64,000 bases of DNA, taken from Hyphococcus sp. Lineage in GTDB: Bacteria; Pseudomonadota; Alphaproteobacteria; Caulobacterales; Parvularculaceae. Location: NCBI GenBank assembly GCA_028284345.1, contig JANQRY010000006.1, forward strand, positions 620,001-684,000. Reading direction: 5' to 3'. The position numbers and the translations under genes are program-made. Shown here piece by piece: positions 23,305-32,214 of the stretch (positions are counted from its first letter, which is position 1; every line of letters begins with the position of its first letter). The notes under the pieces were generated by a model. That model did not search any database and was not told where the DNA came from. It saw only the letters and a program-made list of their open reading frames with translations.

Positions 23305-25242
23305 CTAGTTGTCGGAAACGCCGATGTTTTCCGTCACAAATCGATCAAGCGCGCGCAGCGTCTCCAGCCGGGTATCGCTCGTCGAAAGCCAGTGATCGCC
23401 GCCCTCCAGCTTGAGCAGCGTGACGTCTTTTCCGGCATTTTTTAGCGCTCGCTCCATAAGCAAGCTTTGTCGGAAAGGAACGACCGTATCGTCATTTCCA
23501 TGAATCAGGAGAACCGGCGCCTGGAACGCATCCGCATGTTCCGAGGGCGAAATGGATTTCAGAAACGGTCGTTCTTTTCTCAGATCGCCGATACGTTTCG
23601 ACCAGTAACTTACTGCCCAGCTATCGCCGCCATGGTCACGCCGTTCGTCAATCAACATACGGGGCAAATCAGAAACGGGGGCAAACGCGGCGACGCACTT
23701 GTAGAGCTCCGGCGTGAAGGCGCCGCCGGCAAGCGCGGAATACCCGCCATAGCTGGCGCCGATAATACAGATGCGCTCAGGATCAGCGATCCCGCCCCGG
23801 ACGAGCGCGTCGACGGCGTCCGTAACGTCGTGTTGCATTACGCCGCGCCCCCATTGCCCGTGCCCAGCCTGTTCATATGCAGCGCCGAATCCGTCCGAAC
23901 CGCGAAAATTCGGTTGCATGACAGCGTATCCTCGATTGGCGAAGTATTGCGCCATCCAGTCAAAGCCAATCGCGTCGTAGGCCTCCGGCCCGCCATGGGG
24001 CATGATGATCGTCGGGCGCTGCTGCGTCATGTCCGCGCCGGGCGGCAAGGTCAGAATAGACGGAATTGTCTCACCGTCGCGCGCCTTGAATTCGATCGTG
24101 AAGACTTCGCCGACTTCCCCGTCCGGAACGTCTGCATATGCCCTGGCGACTCGGTCAAGCGATCGCCGCCCATAATCAAAAACATGAAAAGCAGGCGATT
24201 GTTCGCCTCCGGCCACATACAGGACCATGCGCTGAAAATCATCGGATATATCATCGATAGAGATCGCTGCCGACGGAAACAGCGGTTGTACCAATGCAAC
24301 AGGATCAAAATCCGGACGCCCGAGAAACTCATATGACGGGATCATGCCAGAATATTCAACGCCATAGACAACGCGATTGATGTTCTGCAGCAAGCGTTCA
24401 ACATCCGCGTCCTCGCGGGCGAAGAGGGGTTTCGAAAACGATCCGTCAAAGGACATCTCAACGATTGCGTTGCGATCTGTGTCAGCAATGTCCGTGGAGA
24501 CCAGCAACGCCGTCTTGTCAGGCGTAACACCGAGCAGCGACCGCCTCGGGATTTCCACTTTTTCCTCGAAAATTTTTTTTCGGGAGCCCCCTTTATAGGA
24601 CCAGATCGAATACGTGTTTGTCCTATCGTCAAAATCTTCGCGCGCAATGACGTCGCCATTATCATCGACCAACCAGTCGACCGTATGTCTCGTTCCTTTT
24701 GCGTGAACGCGCGCGTGGCCCCGTTTCAAATCGACCCTGAGCAAATGGTAGTCTGGATCTGACGAAGCCAGACCGACATAAGCGGGAATGAACACCGTGT
24801 TTTCGCCGGCGAGCCTGCCGACAATTTTACCAAGCCCGGTTTGCGCCGGAAAAAGGTCAACGCCGGAGCGCATAAGCTGTGAAATTTTGTCGGTTTCCAG
24901 ATTCCAGGAAAACGCCGCTGAATACTCAAATTCGCCTCTAAAACCGAATATCTTCGTTGTTTCCGACGCCCGGAGTATCGCGTATTCATCGGAAAGAAAG
25001 TATACTGATCGGGTCTTGACGCCCCCCGTAGAAACAGCATCGGTAATCCGTTGCTCGTCATAATCAAAGACCATCGCGTACTCGGTATCATCGCGATGAC
25101 CGAGAACTGCGACACGCGTTCCGCCGGGGGACAAGGCAACGGACCGATAGCTCGGCAACTTGCCGTAAGCTTCGATGGGCGGCTTCGCAAATCCCGGCGT
25201 TGCTGCGACGAACAAAATGACTGTTACAATAAAGCGAAGCAT
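23305..25242 (-). CDS. S9 family peptidase (prolyl-oligopeptidase type)
   Basis: The 645-residue product has a signal peptide (MLRFIVTVILFVAATPGFA), an N-terminal beta-propeller part (about 20-370) and a C-terminal alpha/beta-hydrolase peptidase domain. The catalytic triad can be placed: Ser497 in GASYGGYSA, Asp585 in HGNDDTVVP and His617 in GGDHWLS. It is probably exported and cleaves short peptides. The frame opens at 25305, but the ATG at 25240-25242 begins the signal peptide. Base composition is lower in GC than the neighbours (one counted 60-base row, 24901-24960, is 25/60), hinting at separate origin. Confidence 0.9.
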   Translation of the reverse strand: MLRFIVTVILFVAATPGFAKPPIEAYGKLPSYRSVALSPGGTRVAVLGHRDDTEYAMVFDYDEQRITDAVSTGGVKTRSVYFLSDEYAILRASETTKIFGFRGEFEYSAAFSWNLETDKISQLMRSGVDLFPAQTGLGKIVGRLAGENTVFIPAYVGLASSDPDYHLLRVDLKRGHARVHAKGTRHTVDWLVDDNGDVIAREDFDDRTNTYSIWSYKGGSRKKIFEEKVEIPRRSLLGVTPDKTALLVSTDIADTDRNAIVEMSFDGSFSKPLFAREDADVERLLQNINRVVYGVEYSGMIPSYEFLGRPDFDPVALVQPLFPSAAISIDDISDDFQRMVLYVAGGEQSPAFHVFDYGRRSLDRVARAYADVPDGEVGEVFTIEFKARDGETIPSILTLPPGADMTQQRPTIIMPHGGPEAYDAIGFDWMAQYFANRGYAVMQPNFRGSDGFGAAYEQAGHGQWGRGVMQHDVTDAVDALVRGGIADPERICIIGASYGGYSALAGGAFTPELYKCVAAFAPVSDLPRMLIDERRDHGGDSWAVSYWSKRIGDLRKERPFLKSISPSEHADAFQAPVLLIHGNDDTVVPFRQSLLMERALKNAGKDVTLLKLEGGDHWLSTSDTRLETLRALDRFVTENIGVSDN

Positions 25243-25470
25243 TCGCGACCCCCGAGATTTCTTCCATGTGTAATAACATGGACGGAACTTCGCAACAAAA
25301 CGCATTTTTACATCGCGTGCTGGGCTATTCGTTGATGAGGGTTTCGATGGCGGGCTGCGCTACGTCGGCGGCCATCCCTAATTATATCGTCTCCGACCTT
25401 TCGAAAGACAGGGACAAAGCGCGGCAAAACCCTTAAAACCCCGCGACCCGCAACGCTTGAGACATTGCCC

Positions 25471-26799
25471 ATGGCCGCAACGCAAAGCGCCGTCGCTGGC
25501 GCCAAATGGTCTTCGCAATTCGCCTTCCTGATGGCCGCCATTGGCGCGGCCGTCGGCCTCGGCAATCTGTGGCGGTTTCCGTTTCAGGCCGGACAGAACG
25601 GCGGATCGGCCTTTGTTTTTGTGTACCTGATATGCGTTGTCCTGATCGCCGCGCCGATCCTGATTGCGGAGGTCGCCGTCGGCAGGAACCAGCGCAGGTC
25701 CGCCGTCGGGTCGCCCGCGGCGCTGGCGCGCTCTCTCGGCAAGACGCAAGGCTGGGGCGCCATCGGTCTTGTCGGAATTGTTGCGAGCTTCCTCGTGTTG
25801 ACGACCTACAGCGTCATCGCCGGACAGATCATGGCGTTTTCACTCATGGCGTTCCTCGGCGAATTCGGCGACCGCGCGCCGGGCGCCGCGCTCAGCCTTT
25901 ATGACGGCCCGGGCTGGACGGTTTTCTGGTTCTCGCTGTTTCTCCTGATGAACATTGTCATTGTCGCGCGCGATCTGCGCCGCGGCATTGAGCGCGTGGT
26001 GACCCTCCTGATGCCGCTCTTTTTCATCCTCATCATCGCGCTCGCCTTTTACGCGCTGACCATCGGCGATGCGGGCGCCGCATTCGCTTATCTTTTTTCG
26101 CCGCGCTTTGACGAGCTTTCCCCGCAAATTGCGCTGGCCGCCATGGGACAGGCGTTTTACTCCCTCGCCGTCGGCGCCGGCGCCATGATCACCTACGGCG
26201 CCTATCTTGATGCCAAGGAAAACATCGCCGGCAGCGCCGGCCTGATCGCCGGCGCGGACACGCTCGTTGCGTTGACGTCGGGCCTGATGATCTTCCCGGT
26301 GGTGTTCGCCTTCGCCCTCGATCCCGCCGCGGGCATGGGGCTCATCTTCAACGCCTTGCCGAATGTGTTCTCGGGCATGCCCGCGGGCGCCTTCATCGGC
26401 GGCGTGTTCTTTTTCCTCGCCTTTATCGCCGCGCTGACATCGTCAGTGAGTATGCTGTTCGTCAGCACGGTGCTCGCCTGCGAATGGCTTGGCTGGGGCC
26501 GCGCCGCGGCGAGCTGGATTATCGGCGGGGCAGCCTGGGCTATCGGTCTCGTCGGCGTTTTTGTATCGGGCATGGACCATACGATCGACTTCCTCGCCGG
26601 CAGCGTCTTTCTGCCCCTGAGCGCGCTGCTCTGCGCCATCTTTGTCGGCTGGGTCGTGCCGCGCACCGTCATGCGCGATGAACTTCATAACGCCGGCGAC
26701 GGCGTCTTTTCACTGTGGCGGTTTCTGGTGCGCTGGTTATGCCCGGTCGGCGTCGCGACCATCCTCGCCTTCGGCATTGTCGCGGAATTTAGCGGCTGA
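25471..26799 (+). CDS. Sodium-dependent transporter of the NSS (SNF) family
   Basis: This 442-residue membrane protein has about 11-12 helices. TM1 carries the sodium/substrate site signature GAAVGLGNLWRFPFQAGQNGGSAF (residues about 24-47). The TM6-region GQAFYSLAVGAGAMITYGAY (near 230) matches the unwound TM6 of LeuT-like transporters. It likely imports an amino acid with sodium; the substrate is not predictable. ATG 25471 is used; a TTG 6 bases earlier is also in frame. Its stop abuts that of the convergent gcdH gene. Confidence 0.92.
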   Translation: MAATQSAVAGAKWSSQFAFLMAAIGAAVGLGNLWRFPFQAGQNGGSAFVFVYLICVVLIAAPILIAEVAVGRNQRRSAVGSPAALARSLGKTQGWGAIGLVGIVASFLVLTTYSVIAGQIMAFSLMAFLGEFGDRAPGAALSLYDGPGWTVFWFSLFLLMNIVIVARDLRRGIERVVTLLMPLFFILIIALAFYALTIGDAGAAFAYLFSPRFDELSPQIALAAMGQAFYSLAVGAGAMITYGAYLDAKENIAGSAGLIAGADTLVALTSGLMIFPVVFAFALDPAAGMGLIFNALPNVFSGMPAGAFIGGVFFFLAFIAALTSSVSMLFVSTVLACEWLGWGRAAASWIIGGAAWAIGLVGVFVSGMDHTIDFLAGSVFLPLSALLCAIFVGWVVPRTVMRDELHNAGDGVFSLWRFLVRWLCPVGVATILAFGIVAEFSG

Positions 26800-27993
26800 C
26801 TACGTAAACGCCTGAAGGCCCGTCATTGCCCGCCCTAGGATCAGGGCGTGAATGTCGTGGGTGCCTTCATAGGTGTTGACGGTTTCGAGATTCATCGCGT
26901 GGCGCAGCACGTGATATTCGTCGGAAATGCCGTTGCCGCCGTGAATGTCCCGAGCAACGCGCGCAATCTCCAGCGCCTTGCCGCAATTGTTCCGCTTCAT
27001 CAGCGAAATCGCCTCCGGCGCATAGGCGCCGCTGTCGAGCAAGCGTCCGAGTTGCAGCGATCCTTGCAAGCCGAGCGCAATCTCCGTCTGCATGTCGGCG
27101 AGCTTTTTCTGGACGAGCTGCGTTCCGGCGATGGGCTTGCCGAAGACAACGCGGTCCATGGCGTAGTCCCGCGCCGCCATCCAGCAGAATTCCGCCGCGC
27201 CCATGGCGCCCCAGCTGATGCCGTAGCGGGCCTTGTTGAGACAGGAGAACGGCCCGCGCAGGCCCTTGACGTTCGGCAGCAGGTTCTCCGCCGGCACAAC
27301 GGCGTCGTCGAGGGCGATTTCGCCGGTGGCCGACGCGCGCAAAGAGAGCTTGCCCTCGATTTTCGGCGTCTTGAACCCCTTCGTATCGCGATCAACGATA
27401 AAGCCGCGGATTTCCTCTTTGCCGTCATCATTGGCGAGCTTCGCCCATACGACCGCCAAGTCGCTGATGGGCGAATTGGTGATCCACATTTTCGAGCCGT
27501 TGAGCTTATAGCCCCCAGAAACTTTTTCGGCTTTCGTGCGCATGGCGCCGGGATCCGACCCGCCGTCGGATTCGGTCAAACCGAAACAGCCGACCCACTC
27601 GCCGCTCGCCAGTTTGGGGAGGTACTTTTTCTTCTGCTCCTCTGTCCCAAACGCCTCAATCGGATACATGACGAGGGAGGATTGCACCGACATGGCGGAG
27701 CGATAGCCGCTGTCGACCCGTTCAACCTCGCGCGCAATCAATCCGTAAGCCACATGACCCGCGCCGCCGCCGCCATAGACCTCGGCGACCGTCGCGCCGA
27801 GAAGGCCCTGCTCGCCCATCTCGGTCATGATCTCGCGGTCGAAGCGCTCCTCGCGGTTTGCGGTCAGGATGCGCGGCATCAGCTTGTCCTGCGCATAGCC
27901 GCGGGCCGCGTCACGGATCATTTTTTCTTCGTCTGAGAGCTGCGTTTCAAGACTGAGCGGATCGGTCCAGTCGAACGTTTGGGTGGCGGTCAT
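26800..27993 (-). CDS. gcdH: Acyl-CoA dehydrogenase, probably glutaryl-CoA dehydrogenase
   Basis: The 397-residue flavoenzyme has the ACAD signatures [17 protein letters not shown] and [10 protein letters not shown], and the C-terminal [31 protein letters not shown] with catalytic Glu near residue 376. The [17 protein letters not shown] ending and the SLxLETQL N-terminus are typical of GcdH, which oxidises and decarboxylates glutaryl-CoA to crotonyl-CoA in lysine and tryptophan breakdown. A thiolase that could follow in the pathway lies upstream on the same strand, separated by a palindromic repeat. Confidence 0.9.
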   Translation of the reverse strand: MTATQTFDWTDPLSLETQLSDEEKMIRDAARGYAQDKLMPRILTANREERFDREIMTEMGEQGLLGATVAEVYGGGGAGHVAYGLIAREVERVDSGYRSAMSVQSSLVMYPIEAFGTEEQKKKYLPKLASGEWVGCFGLTESDGGSDPGAMRTKAEKVSGGYKLNGSKMWITNSPISDLAVVWAKLANDDGKEEIRGFIVDRDTKGFKTPKIEGKLSLRASATGEIALDDAVVPAENLLPNVKGLRGPFSCLNKARYGISWGAMGAAEFCWMAARDYAMDRVVFGKPIAGTQLVQKKLADMQTEIALGLQGSLQLGRLLDSGAYAPEAISLMKRNNCGKALEIARVARDIHGGNGISDEYHVLRHAMNLETVNTYEGTHDIHALILGRAMTGLQAFT

Positions 27994-28015
27994 CTCATTT
28001 CTTCTTTCGTACGCA

Positions 28016-28139
28016 CATCCTTCGAGGCTCGCTTCGCTCGCACCTCAGGATGAGGGTTGCGTTTGTTGAGCGATCAAACCTTCAAACTTCAATGACCTCA
28101 TCCTGAGGCGCCCGGACGAAGTCCGGGCCTCGAAGGATG
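28016..28139. repeat. Palindromic intergenic element, CCTCATCCTGAGG family, copy 2
   Basis: The left arm CATCCTTCGAGG...CCTCAGGATGAGG (28016-28055) and the right arm CCTCATCCTGAGG...CCTCGAAGGATG (28096-28139) are inverted copies with divergent cores, each core a small hairpin (GGCGCCCGGACGAAGTCCGGGC on the right). It fills the gap between gcdH and the thiolase gene. Same family as 20592-20711. Confidence 0.85.
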
Positions 28140-28151
28140 GGACGCAATTCC

Positions 28152-29339
28152 TTACATCAACTCCAGCGCCACGGACGTGGCCTCGCCGCCGCCGATGCAG
28201 AGCGAGGCGACGCCTTTCTTGCCGCCGGTTTTCTGCAGCGCATTGATCAGGGTGCAAATGATGCGCGCGCCGGAAGCGCCGATGGGGTGGCCAAGGGCGA
28301 TGGCGCCGCCATGGATGTTGACTTTGTCAACGTCGAGCTTGTGTTCGCGAATAGCCGCCAGCGGCACCACGGAAAACGCTTCGTTGATTTCCCATAGGTC
28401 GACGTCGGACGCCGCCCAGCCCGCGCGCGCCAGCACTTTCGTAATGGACTCCACCGGCGCGGTCGTGAACCATTCCGGCGCCTGGGCATGGGTCGACATC
28501 GCGACGATGCGGGCGACAGGGTTCGCGCCCTTTTGCTCCGCCGTCGAGGCGCGCATGGCGACAAGGGCCGCCGCGCCATCGGAGATCGCCGAGGCGTTGC
28601 CGGCGGTCACCGTGCCGTCTTTTTCAAACGCCGCGCGCAGGTTCGGGATCTTCGCAGGATCGACGAGCCCCGGCTTTTCATCGTCTTCGACCGAGACCGC
28701 GCCTTTGCGAGTTTTGACTTCGACGGGCGTAATTTCGTCCTTGAAGGTCCCGTCCTTGATGGCGCCTTGTGCGCGCGTGACGGAGCGCACGGAATAGTCG
28801 TCCTGCTCCTCGCGGGAGAACTGCCATTCGCGGGCGCATTTTTCGGCAAAGACGCCCATGGCCTTGCCGCGATCATAGGCGTCTTCAAGACCGTCCAGCA
28901 TCATGTGGTCGTAAACGGCGCCCTGCCCGAGCTTAATGCCGGCGCGGCCGGTGGGCAAAAGGTGCGGCGCGTTCGTCATCGATTCCATGCCGCCGGCGAC
29001 AACGACGTCGTTGGTCCCGGCAAGGATCGATTCCGCCCCCTGCATCAACGCCTTCATCCCTGAGCCGCACATCTTGTTGATGGTGACGCATCCCGTCGAC
29101 TGCGGTAGCCCCGCGCCCAAAGACGCCTGTCGGGCCGGCGCCTGTCCGAGGCCCGCCGGCAGGCAGCAGCCCATGATCACTTCATCAACGTCGTCTTTCT
29201 TGACGCCGCCGCGATTAAGGGCCGCCTCGATGGCGCGGGCGCCAAGATCCGGGCTTGGCACGCCGGCAAAGGCGCCAAGGAAATTGCCAATCGGCGTTCG
29301 CGCCGCGCCGGCGATGACGACGGGATCTTGCTGGGTCAT
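28152..29339 (-). CDS. Acetyl-CoA acetyltransferase (thiolase)
   Basis: This 395-residue thiolase carries the three catalytic residues: acyl-accepting Cys91 (INKMCGSGMKA), His351 (ALGHPIGASGAR) and Cys381 (SLCIGGGEA). WEINEAFSVVPL is also conserved. It condenses or cleaves acetoacetyl-CoA or longer 3-ketoacyl-CoAs; sequence resembles biosynthetic-type (AtoB/PhaA) enzymes. Upstream of gcdH on the same strand, it would fit the last step after crotonyl-CoA oxidation. The NTF2-like gene follows 29 bases upstream. Confidence 0.92.
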   Translation of the reverse strand: MTQQDPVVIAGAARTPIGNFLGAFAGVPSPDLGARAIEAALNRGGVKKDDVDEVIMGCCLPAGLGQAPARQASLGAGLPQSTGCVTINKMCGSGMKALMQGAESILAGTNDVVVAGGMESMTNAPHLLPTGRAGIKLGQGAVYDHMMLDGLEDAYDRGKAMGVFAEKCAREWQFSREEQDDYSVRSVTRAQGAIKDGTFKDEITPVEVKTRKGAVSVEDDEKPGLVDPAKIPNLRAAFEKDGTVTAGNASAISDGAAALVAMRASTAEQKGANPVARIVAMSTHAQAPEWFTTAPVESITKVLARAGWAASDVDLWEINEAFSVVPLAAIREHKLDVDKVNIHGGAIALGHPIGASGARIICTLINALQKTGGKKGVASLCIGGGEATSVALELM

Positions 29340-29368
29340 GAAACGGTCTCCATTTTTTCGGGAATCCG

Positions 29369-29689
29369 TCAGACGGTCGGATTCATGGTTACATAAACTT
29401 CGGCGATTTTGCCGTCGCGTATTTTGTGAAACTCCGCGACAGTGAATTCATTCAGCCTGTAGGCAATATAGGCTTTGTCCGGCTCATATACATCTTGCAG
29501 CATATCGACGCCGCCAAAACTCTCCGCATATTGCCAGCAGGCGTCCAAAAACGCGTCGGCGCTGTCGAAACTGTCCTGCGGACTGCGGAATTTCAGATCG
29601 TCCTGCAAGAACGCACGCGCTGCATCGCGGTCGCTCGCGGCCCACGCGTCATAGTATCTGCGGATGATATCTTTTGCGTTGGTCGACAT
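29369..29689 (-). CDS. SnoaL/NTF2-like protein
   Basis: The 106-residue protein has the cone-shaped NTF2-like pattern: IIRRYYDAWAASDRDAARAFLQDDLKF at the N-terminus, a middle helix (FLDACWQYAESF), and final strands YRLNEFTVAEFHKIRDGKIAEVYV. Such domains act as small-molecule enzymes or binding proteins; the substrate is unknown. The frame opens at 29728, but MSTNAKD at 29689 fits the family start. It is 13 bases after the leucine dehydrogenase stop and probably co-transcribed. Confidence 0.75.
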   Translation of the reverse strand: MSTNAKDIIRRYYDAWAASDRDAARAFLQDDLKFRSPQDSFDSADAFLDACWQYAESFGGVDMLQDVYEPDKAYIAYRLNEFTVAEFHKIRDGKIAEVYVTMNPTV

Positions 29690-29702
29690 TCCTGCGGGTG
29701 GC

Positions 29703-30755
29703 TTACGCCGCCTTTCGGCCCCGCGCAATCACCTCCTGCGCGAGCTCATCCGCGACCGCGCCGGTCGGGCGGCCGTCCTGTTCGGCGCGCTGGAAGATTT
29801 CGCCCAGCGTATCGCCGATCTTGTCGATACGCCGGGTCATTTCGTCATTCGACCACTGGCCCGTGATCTCAAGGCCGACGCTGATCACGCCGGCGGCGTT
29901 GATCACATAGTCGGGCGCATAGAGGACCCCGCGGGCGCGTAGCGCTTCGTCCATATCGGGCGTGCGAAGCTGGTTGTTGGCCGCGCCGGCGACAACTTTC
30001 GCCTGAAGCCGGTCAATCGTCTTCTCGTTGATCGACCCGCCGAGGGCGCAGGGGCTGAAAATATCCACATCCGCAGCGACGGCGTCCTCCGGCGCGACAA
30101 TTTCCGCGCCGAATCTCGATTTTGCTTCGTCGAGCGCCGGCGCATAGACATCGGCGACGACCAGCTTGCCGCCTTCTTCGTGAACGAGGCGGGCAAGCTC
30201 CATCCCCACCGCGCCGACGCCGAGAATGGAAACCCGCAAACCTTCCAGCGACGCCGCGCCGAAACGATGGCGCGCCGCCGCCTGCATGCCGCGCCAGACG
30301 CCATGGGCGGTAAACGGCGACGGATTGCCGCCGACGCCGTCCTTGCCAATGCCGGCGGCGTATTGCGTGACGGTCTGGATAAGTTCGATGTCGCGTTCGG
30401 TGACGCCGGAATCCTCCGCCGTGTAATAGAGCCCGTCCATATGATCGACAGCGCGCCCGAAGGCCCGGATCATGTCGTCGGTTTTGTCTTTTTTCGGATC
30501 GGCGAAAATCACCGCCTTGCCGCCGCCAAAGGGGATGCCGCCGAGCGCATTCTTGAACGTCATGCCGCGCGACAGCCGTTTGACGTCTTCGAGGCCGGCG
30601 TCGAAATCCCCATAGGGGAAAATCCGGCAGCCGCCGCATCCCGGTCCGAGCGTCGCATCGTGAACAGCGATAATCGCGTTAAGGCCCGCCTCGTCGTCCT
30701 CGAAATGGACAATCTTTTGCCAGCCGCTGACGGCGAGCTCGCGATGCTTCAACAT
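29703..30755 (-). CDS. ldh: Leucine dehydrogenase family (Leu/Phe/Val dehydrogenase)
   Basis: This 350-residue enzyme deaminates branched-chain or aromatic amino acids with NAD+. GPGCGGCRIFPY (38-48), Lys68 in MTFKNA and catalytic Lys80 in PFGGGKAV match the Glu/Leu/Phe/Val dehydrogenase family. The NAD loop VSILGVGAVGMELARL lies near 175-190. Length and the N-terminal HRELAVSGWQKI pattern favour leucine dehydrogenase. It is divergent from an Lrp-family regulator with a near-consensus Lrp box between them. Confidence 0.9.
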   Translation of the reverse strand: MLKHRELAVSGWQKIVHFEDDEAGLNAIIAVHDATLGPGCGGCRIFPYGDFDAGLEDVKRLSRGMTFKNALGGIPFGGGKAVIFADPKKDKTDDMIRAFGRAVDHMDGLYYTAEDSGVTERDIELIQTVTQYAAGIGKDGVGGNPSPFTAHGVWRGMQAAARHRFGAASLEGLRVSILGVGAVGMELARLVHEEGGKLVVADVYAPALDEAKSRFGAEIVAPEDAVAADVDIFSPCALGGSINEKTIDRLQAKVVAGAANNQLRTPDMDEALRARGVLYAPDYVINAAGVISVGLEITGQWSNDEMTRRIDKIGDTLGEIFQRAEQDGRPTGAVADELAQEVIARGRKAA

Positions 30756-30863
30756 AGGACGATCTCCGAACCGAACACTGCCACGGTCAATCCGCGTGGC
30801 GGGGGGTATAGCCGATACCGCGAAGCGCTATCGGTCAAAAGGGCGCCCAAAGCGGTTGACGCT

Positions 30864-30878
30864 TAGCAGATAATGCTA
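30864..30878. promoter_or_regulatory. Lrp-type operator between leucine dehydrogenase and lrp
   Basis: The 15-mer TAGCAGATAATGCTA is a palindrome (TTAGCA-GATAA-TGCTAA at 30863-30879) and agrees with the E. coli Lrp consensus YAGHAWATTWTDCTR at 13 of 15 positions. It lies 30 bases before the Lrp start and overlaps a possible promoter with TTGACG at 30856-30861. It probably mediates autoregulation and control of the divergent dehydrogenase. Confidence 0.7.
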
Positions 30879-30908
30879 AATAGTTGGATTATTCTTGGGA
30901 ACTGACTC

Positions 30909-31385
30909 ATGAAGCTCGACCATATCGACCACAAGATCCTCCGGCATTTGCAGGAAAATGCGCGCATCACCAATGCGGAGCTTGCCGACCGCGTCGGCCT
31001 GTCGCCGACGCCCTGCCTGCGCCGGTTGCGCCGCCTCGAATCCGACGGCGTCATTAAAGGTTACCATACGGAGATTGATCGCGAGGCGCTGGGCGTCAAC
31101 GTCACGGTGATCATCCTCGTCAAACTAGAGCGGGAAGACGACAAGACGCTGCGTGAATTCGAAAAGGCGATCAAGGACCGCGCGGAAGTCATGGAGTGCT
31201 ATCTCGTCACCGGAAAGTTCGATTACTTCATCCGCGTCGTGGTGCCGTCGCTCGCCGCCTATGAGACCTTCCTGTCGGAGACAATGCTCCGTATGCCGAA
31301 TATAGCGACGGTGGAGTCAAGCTTCACCCTGCGCGAAGTCGAGCGCAAAGTCGTGATGCCGATCCCCGAAAGCGCGGGACGGTAA
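30909..31385 (+). CDS. Lrp/AsnC family transcriptional regulator
   Basis: The 158-residue regulator has an N-terminal winged helix-turn-helix (residues 1-60: LDHIDHKILRHLQENARITNAELADRVGLSPTPCLRRLRRLE). A RAM effector domain follows (70-145), with the GxxDY-like turn TGKFDYFIRV. Such proteins sense amino acids, often leucine. The neighbour is leucine dehydrogenase, transcribed divergently, and a near-consensus Lrp box lies between them, so it probably controls that gene and itself. Confidence 0.93.
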   Translation: MKLDHIDHKILRHLQENARITNAELADRVGLSPTPCLRRLRRLESDGVIKGYHTEIDREALGVNVTVIILVKLEREDDKTLREFEKAIKDRAEVMECYLVTGKFDYFIRVVVPSLAAYETFLSETMLRMPNIATVESSFTLREVERKVVMPIPESAGR

Positions 31386-31392
31386 GAAGCCG

Positions 31393-32130
31393 TTATTTCA
31401 AGAAAAGCATGCGCTCGCGTTCGCGGCGCTCGACAAGATGGGGCACGGGGCCGTCGCGGCCCGTGTGGTTGCGGAAATCATCCGCGGCGCCGTCAATGTC
31501 GCCGGCATTAAAGCGCTTCAGGACGTTTGTGTCCTTGAAGCCGTAAAGGCCCTTGTTATAGGCAAGCGACACCATGGCGGAAAACTGGTTTTCGTTGGCC
31601 GGCCGGGTCAGCGCCTCGCGCACGCCGTTTTCGAAGAAATCGAGATCCGCGCGCAACAACGCTTCGGCCTCGGCTTCCGTGATCGTCGTGAAGGATTCGC
31701 CAGGCTGAATCTGATGGCCGTAGCCGATATAGGAATATCCGCCTGCGGAATAGGGCTTCAGACGCAACCCTTCCGAATCCTTGATGATCTGAAGGCCCGC
31801 GGCGTTGATGCGCAGATTGCGGTTTTCGGGAAGACCGCCGGCAACCGTTTCGGCCGCCGCACCCTCGCCGCCCAATTCCTCATCAGCGGAGGAATCCGTA
31901 TGCGCATCGTCCGTTCCGGCGTCCGACGCTTCATCCTCATCGGTCGGGATCGGCTCGTTCACCCGCTCGAACAATCCGCCAAGCGCGCCGCCCGCGGTTG
32001 TTTCAACAGCGGAAAACCCGGTGTCCGCCAAGCCGCGCATCCAGCCCGGCGCGCCGTATCGATCGCCCGCCATCCAGCCGACGGCCAGAACAATCAACCA
32101 CGGCAGTAAATGTACAAAAATCCCACGCAT
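31393..32130 (-). CDS. Membrane-anchored GH24 lysozyme homologue with altered catalytic residues
   Basis: The 245-residue protein has an N-terminal membrane anchor (residues 4-20), an acidic Asp/Glu/Ala linker (about 58-100) and a C-terminal phage-lysozyme (GH24) domain. The catalytic Glu120 is kept in KDSEGLRLKPY. In T4 lysozyme the triad is E-x8-D-x5-T; here the Asp position is Ala129 or Ser128 and the Thr position is Tyr134 (GGYSYIGYGHQI). Other family features (NENQFSAMVSLAYNKG) are intact. It may act in the periplasm on the cell wall, or only bind it. ATG 32128-32130 has AGGGG upstream; a GTG 9 bases earlier is possible. Confidence 0.85.
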   Translation of the reverse strand: MRGIFVHLLPWLIVLAVGWMAGDRYGAPGWMRGLADTGFSAVETTAGGALGGLFERVNEPIPTDEDEASDAGTDDAHTDSSADEELGGEGAAAETVAGGLPENRNLRINAAGLQIIKDSEGLRLKPYSAGGYSYIGYGHQIQPGESFTTITEAEAEALLRADLDFFENGVREALTRPANENQFSAMVSLAYNKGLYGFKDTNVLKRFNAGDIDGAADDFRNHTGRDGPVPHLVERRERERMLFLK

Positions 32131-32214
32131 ACCAAGCACCCCTGCTCACACCCGTGAGGCAGGATATTATCACATTCGCATTTCCACAACCGCTATGTGG
32201 AAAAACGAAGAATT

